A stretch of DNA of 19,597 nucleotides, taken from positions 1 to 19,597 of the forward strand of contig CAZYPK010000092.1 of assembly GCA_964649195.1 (NCBI GenBank), read 5' to 3'. The notes beneath the pieces were generated by a model. The model had not been told where the DNA came from and did no database searches. It was given only the letters and a program-made list of their open reading frames with translations. This DNA comes from JTS-RE9 sp964649195. GTDB taxonomy: Bacteria; Planctomycetota; Phycisphaerae; Phycisphaerales; Phycisphaeraceae. Both the position numbers and the translations under genes were made by a program. This document shows, piece after piece, positions 16,294-19,597 of the stretch (position 1 is the stretch's first letter; every line of letters starts with the position of its first letter).

Positions 16294-18132
16294 GTGGCGG
16301 GCGAACGTGTTGCGAACATTCTCGGTCAGCCTTCGGAATCCATCACCTGCGAATGCGGGTGCGTGGTGAAGGTGGCCGGTCTTCCGCCGCTTTCGACCGT
16401 GGCCTGCCCCAAGTGCGAACGAACCTTTCCGGTGACGGTGCGGCTGGGGCAGTTTCTCCTGCTCAAGCGGCTGGGTCACGGGGCGATGGGCGAGGTGTTC
16501 GAGGCCAGGGACATCACGCTCGGTCGCCATGTCGCCATCAAGGTGCTGAGCCACAAGGTCTCGGATGATGAAGACGCCATGCGCAACTTCGTGCGCGAGG
16601 CCCGCAACCTGGCGGCGCTGAATCATCGCAACGTGGTGCAGGTGCATTCGATCGGCATCGAGAAGGGGCAGCCTTACATCGTCATGGAACTGGTGCCCGG
16701 CGGGCGCGTGGATCAGATGGTGCGGAAGGACACGCCCGGCGATGAGCGACGGCTGCTGGAGATCATGGTCGATGCGGCGCGCGGTCTCGAAGCCGCCAGC
16801 GGCGCGGGCCTCATCCACGGCGATGTGAAGCCGGCCAACATCCTCATCGACAACCACGGCCAGGCCAAGATCGTGGACTTCGGCCTCGCCCGCTTCGAAG
16901 AGAGCCAGGTCGAAGGAAAAATCTACGGCACGCCCTACTACCTCCCGCCCGAACTGCTCGAAGGGAAACCGGCCGATTTCCGCAGCGACATCTACAGCCT
17001 CGGCGCCAGCTTCTTTCACGCCCTCACCGGCCGGCCGCCGTTCAAGGCCAAGTCGGTGAAGGACATCGTGCGCATGAGGCTGATCGATCCCGCGCCGAAC
17101 CTGCGGGCGCTGATCCCCACCATGCACCCCAGGACGGCACAGGTCGTCGCCAGGATGCTCGAAAAATCGCCCGATGACCGCCACGGCTCCTATGCGGAAC
17201 TCGTCGCCGATTTGCAGGAGGCGATCCGCGAGGTCGATGCGGGACCGGTCGATCCGGCACTGGTCGAACTGCATGAAGCGCTCAGCGGCGTGGATCGCTC
17301 GGCTTCCCGTTCAGGCCGCGTCGCCCGGCCCGAGGCGGAGGCCGCCGGCCGATCGCGCTCGCAGATGCGCGGCCTCGCCGGGCGGCAAGCTCAGCCAACC
17401 GCCGAGGAAAAATCGAAGAAGCCGCTCCTCTTTGCCATCGGCGGCGGCGTGCTCCTGCTCATCATCATTCTCATCGTCGTCCTCTCCGGCGGCGGGGATG
17501 GACCCAGGAAAGGCAAGCCCGCTTACGCCAGCTTCACCGATTCATTCGATGCCGACGCCCTCGATCCCGCCTGGCAGTTCATCGATGGCGGCGGCAACCT
17601 GCACGCGGGGTTCTATCGCATCGAGGATCGCGACGCCTCCAAAAACCCCGGCATCAAACGCATCATCGGACCCGCGCCCTGCACCATCGACATCGACATC
17701 ACCAAGATCGACTGGCCCGATGCCGACGGCGCGATTCAGATTGAGTTCTGGGATGATTCCGCAGCCGGTCAGGCGGCGCTGTTCGTCCATCTCTGGAAAG
17801 CCCAGGGCCGGGCTTATCTCGAACTCAAGGCCGGTGAATCCAGCCTGCGCGGCAAGCTGCTGGGCAAGACCCCCTTCGATACCCCGCCCACCTCGCTCAA
17901 ACTTCGCGCCATCTGGTTCGATCAGACCCAGCGATGGAAAATCACCTACGGCTTGAGCGGCGCACCGCCCGGCTCCGAAGCCGCTGGCAGCCCCGCCAGC
18001 GATCCCGCTTTCGCCGAGGCTTCGCCAGGTCGCTTCATGGTGATCCGCACCGAACAGTACGGCACCACCCCGCCGCTGGCCGTTGAACTGGGACAGGTCA
18101 GCGTGCAGTACGAGGAAGCGACGAAGAAATAG
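16294..18132 (+). CDS. Membrane-anchored Ser/Thr protein kinase with N-terminal zinc ribbon
   Basis: This is a 612-aa protein. Residues 18-46 form a small zinc-ribbon-like segment with C19, C21, C38 and C41. The Hanks-type kinase domain covers about 53-314: GHGAMGEV glycine loop (61-68), catalytic K83 (VAIK), E102 of helix C, the catalytic loop HGDVKPANIL (175-184) with D177, DFG (195-197) and a GTPYYLPPE activation-segment end (212-220). The loop has HGD in place of HRD. One transmembrane helix (about 378-398) precedes an outside domain (about 410-608) that looks like a concanavalin/LamG-type sandwich (FTDSFDADALDPAWQF). GTG 16294 was chosen because GAGG lies 7 nt upstream and the frame is not open further. 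Its signal and targets are unknown. Residues about 560-573 may be a repeat-derived insert. Confidence 0.9.
   Translation: MAGERVANILGQPSESITCECGCVVKVAGLPPLSTVACPKCERTFPVTVRLGQFLLLKRLGHGAMGEVFEARDITLGRHVAIKVLSHKVSDDEDAMRNFVREARNLAALNHRNVVQVHSIGIEKGQPYIVMELVPGGRVDQMVRKDTPGDERRLLEIMVDAARGLEAASGAGLIHGDVKPANILIDNHGQAKIVDFGLARFEESQVEGKIYGTPYYLPPELLEGKPADFRSDIYSLGASFFHALTGRPPFKAKSVKDIVRMRLIDPAPNLRALIPTMHPRTAQVVARMLEKSPDDRHGSYAELVADLQEAIREVDAGPVDPALVELHEALSGVDRSASRSGRVARPEAEAAGRSRSQMRGLAGRQAQPTAEEKSKKPLLFAIGGGVLLLIIILIVVLSGGGDGPRKGKPAYASFTDSFDADALDPAWQFIDGGGNLHAGFYRIEDRDASKNPGIKRIIGPAPCTIDIDITKIDWPDADGAIQIEFWDDSAAGQAALFVHLWKAQGRAYLELKAGESSLRGKLLGKTPFDTPPTSLKLRAIWFDQTQRWKITYGLSGAPPGSEAAGSPASDPAFAEASPGRFMVIRTEQYGTTPPLAVELGQVSVQYEEATKK
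17983..18018. repeat. Palindromic word inside the kinase gene (candidate in-frame insert)
   Basis: GCTGGC/GCCAGC with a 6-nt loop (17983-18000) is followed by related TTCGCC/GGCTTCGCC sequence. It encodes the low-complexity AAGSPASDPAFAEASPG segment within the outside domain. It resembles the intergenic palindromes in style, but no second copy is in this window. Confidence 0.35.
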
Positions 18133-18135
18133 AAG

Positions 18136-18290
18136 CGGGAAGAGCAGGTAGAGCAGAAAGAGCACAAGGAGCAGATGGCGCCGAATGACAAGGCGTGCGA
18201 TTCGGCGAACCCATTTCCGCTTTTGCCTTCGTTGCTCCGATTCAAATTTGTTTCGTATTTCGTGCTTCGTATTTTGAATTTCTCCTCGCC
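18136..18290. repeat. 9-bp and 7-bp repeat tracts between the kinase and lpxD
   Basis: Directly after the kinase stop is a tract of 9-bp RAGAGCARR units (about 18138-18175). Near 18241-18284 is a second tract of heptads such as GTATTTC, GTGCTTC and GTATTTT. The latter is A/T-rich and ends 17 nt before lpxD. No gene is seen. Confidence 0.75.
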
Positions 18291-18301
18291 TCTCTTCACT
18301 T

Positions 18302-19441
18302 ATGTCGATTCCCCCCTTCTTCACCGTGCAGCAGATCGCCGACCGCGTCGGCGGAGAAGTCGCCGGCGATGCTTCGCGGCCGATCACCGGCGTCGAGCAG
18401 ATCGAGCAGGCCCGGCCCGGCCACCTGACCTTCATCGGCAGCCAAAGGTACGCCAGGCTCTGGCCCGCCAGCCGCGCCTCGGCGGCGCTGGTCTCCCTCG
18501 GCATGAAGGATGAAGTCCCTTCGCGCGAAGAAACGGCCATCATCCTCGTCAAAAACGCCGACCTGGCGATGGCCAAGGTGCTGGAAATGTTCACCCCCCC
18601 CCTGCCGGTGGGCGGCATGGGAGAAGGAGACGGAGGACAGGAGACAGAAGACAGTGAAAACATCCAAAGCCCACGGACTCCCGTCCGTGGGTCCGCCCAA
18701 ACCTTCATCCACCCCACCGCCATCATCGACCCCACCGCCCGCATCGGCGCCGGGGTCCGCATCGGCGCCCACTGCATCATCGGCCCCCGCGTCACCCTCG
18801 GCGATCGCACCATCCTCTACCCGCAGGTCACCATCCTCGATGATTCCACCCTCGGCAGCGACTGCCTCCTCTGGCCCGGCATCGTCATCCGCGAACGCTG
18901 CACCCTCGGCCACCGCTGCATCATCCACCCCAACGTCACCATCGGCTCCGATGGCTTCGGCTACCGCCCCGGCGATGATGGCAAAAGTCTGGTGAAGGTG
19001 CCCCAGATCGGCGCCGTCGAAATCGGAAGCGACGTGGAAATCGGCGCAGGCTCGTGCATCGATCGCGGCAAGTTCTCCGCCACCATCATCGGCGACGGCT
19101 GCAAGATCGACAATCTCGTGCAGATCGGCCACAACTGCCGGCTGGGCCGCTGCGTCATCGTCGCCGGGCAGGCGGGCATCGCCGGCAGCACCACCATCGG
19201 CGACGGGGCGATGATCGGCGGCCGGGCGGGCATCGCGGACCACGTTCACATCGCCGCCGGCGGAATCGTCGGCGCCGCCGCCGGCGTCATGCGCGATGTC
19301 GAAGTCAACCAGCGCGTCATGGGCATCCCCGCCAAAGACAGTCGCACCTTTTTCAAGGAACAGGCCGCCCTGTCCAAGCTGCCGGAGATGTTGAAACAGA
19401 TGCGAAAAAACGATCCGAACCGCGAGACGCCCCCGGTTTAG
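18302..19441 (+). CDS. lpxD: UDP-3-O-acylglucosamine N-acyltransferase LpxD
   Basis: This is a 379-aa acyltransferase that adds the N-linked acyl chain in lipid A synthesis in the cytosol. The N-terminal uridine-binding domain covers about 1-100 (TVQQIADRVGGEV, LTFIGSQRYARLW). The left-handed beta-helix of hexapeptide repeats covers about 136-335 (IHPTAIIDPTARIGAGVRIG onward). The catalytic histidine is H277 in NLVQIGHNCRLG. A C-terminal helix follows (about 345-370). Residues about 106-131 are an atypical Gly/Glu/Gln/Asp/Ser-rich insert in the hinge before the beta-helix, encoded by repeat sequence (18619-18691). It keeps the frame, so the enzyme may still work. ATG 18302 has no Shine-Dalgarno. 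It fits with lptE in the same window. No other lipid A genes are seen nearby. Confidence 0.95.
   Translation: MSIPPFFTVQQIADRVGGEVAGDASRPITGVEQIEQARPGHLTFIGSQRYARLWPASRASAALVSLGMKDEVPSREETAIILVKNADLAMAKVLEMFTPPLPVGGMGEGDGGQETEDSENIQSPRTPVRGSAQTFIHPTAIIDPTARIGAGVRIGAHCIIGPRVTLGDRTILYPQVTILDDSTLGSDCLLWPGIVIRERCTLGHRCIIHPNVTIGSDGFGYRPGDDGKSLVKVPQIGAVEIGSDVEIGAGSCIDRGKFSATIIGDGCKIDNLVQIGHNCRLGRCVIVAGQAGIAGSTTIGDGAMIGGRAGIADHVHIAAGGIVGAAAGVMRDVEVNQRVMGIPAKDSRTFFKEQAALSKLPEMLKQMRKNDPNRETPPV
18619..18691. repeat. In-frame repeat element inside lpxD
   Basis: A tract of GACRGRR heptads (18619-18656), the reverse complement of the intergenic CTGTYYC type, is followed by a perfect 9-bp hairpin CCCACGGAC/GTCCGTGGG with TCCC loop (18670-18691). 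It encodes the hinge insert at residues about 106-131. Confidence 0.8.
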
Positions 19442-19586
19442 CCCCCGGATACCCCCGGATACCCCCAGGGTAAAAACATATGGGAGGGCGAGGCACCCGC
19501 CGGGAGGGCGAGGCTTCGGGAGGGCGAGGCTCCCGCCGAGCCGTTCGTTTGCGACGGCCCCGCTTTGGGGGCCTGAGCAAACGAAA
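19442..19586. repeat. Repeat block downstream of lpxD
   Basis: It starts at the base after the stop with CCCCCGGATA direct repeats (about 19443-19468). Three GGGAGGGCGAGGC units follow (19482, 19502, 19518), with GGCTC/GAGCC and GGGAG/CTCCC pairing. It ends with a nested hairpin: outer TTCGTTTGC/GCAAACGAA (19544-19585), inner GGCCCC/GGGGCC. There is no T tract, so a simple Rho-independent terminator is not supported. The window ends here. Confidence 0.78.
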
Positions 19587-19597
19587 CTCGCGCGGCA

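Noticed and set aside
14177..16319. Frames longer than pyk overlapping it (585 codons on the plus strand, 602 on the minus strand)
   Set aside because: Both run through intergenic repeats on one or both sides and are Arg/Gly/Pro-rich. Pyruvate kinase motifs fix the true frame.

Overview
The window is GC-rich bacterial chromosome, densely coded on both strands. It comes from a Gram-negative-type (LPS-making) lineage and most likely a member of the Planctomycetota, probably Phycisphaerae-like. Three things point there: a membrane-anchored Ser/Thr kinase with an N-terminal zinc-ribbon and a C-terminal sandwich domain, a secreted double-PPC-domain protein, and lpxD and lptE in the same stretch. 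The phylum is an inference from gene types; no rRNA is present to test it.

Layout. Positions 1-361 and 2749-3096 are two copies of a tandem dimer of a 175-bp hairpin-rich repeat. Between them lie an ACT-domain protein (407-916) and a secreted PPC-domain protein (1119-2741). On the minus strand from 10082 down to 3104 is an envelope biogenesis and quality-control block, read in this order: a BamD-like TPR protein, an LptE-like lipoprotein, FtsH, LemA, and an HtpX-like M48 protease with a TerB-like tail. On the plus strand follow a PL6/chondroitinase-B-like beta-helix protein (10453-11895) and a D-2-hydroxyacid dehydrogenase (12044-13042). An amidohydrolase-2 enzyme is on the minus strand (13096-14115). 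The last genes, on the plus strand, are pyruvate kinase (14334-15851), the Ser/Thr kinase (16294-18132) and lpxD (18302-19441).

The most unusual content lies between the genes. Almost every gap is filled with repeats of two kinds. (1) Tracts of degenerate 7-bp units (locally 6, 8 or 9 bp) often occur as two facing arms that would pair into long imperfect hairpins. Examples are near 921/1104, 5969/6120, 8351/8465, 10189/10334 and 15872/16154. (2) Short perfect palindromic 'words' have 2-4-nt loops, and several recur in both orientations. The repeats commonly start within a few bases of a stop codon. One composite (heptads plus a palindromic word) lies in frame inside lpxD, and two weaker candidates lie inside the PPC protein and the kinase. 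This looks like a genome-wide dispersed repeat system, partly comparable to cyanobacterial heptanucleotide repeats, REP/BIME elements and Rickettsia palindromic elements. No transposase or maturation enzyme for it is visible here.

Expression signals fall into two groups. Several genes (ftsH, lemA, the bamD-like gene, the PL6 gene, the kinase) have a purine-rich Shine-Dalgarno sequence. Four others (ACT protein, dehydrogenase, amidohydrolase, pyk) lack one and instead have a TANNNT box 6-7 nt before ATG, as expected for leaderless transcripts.
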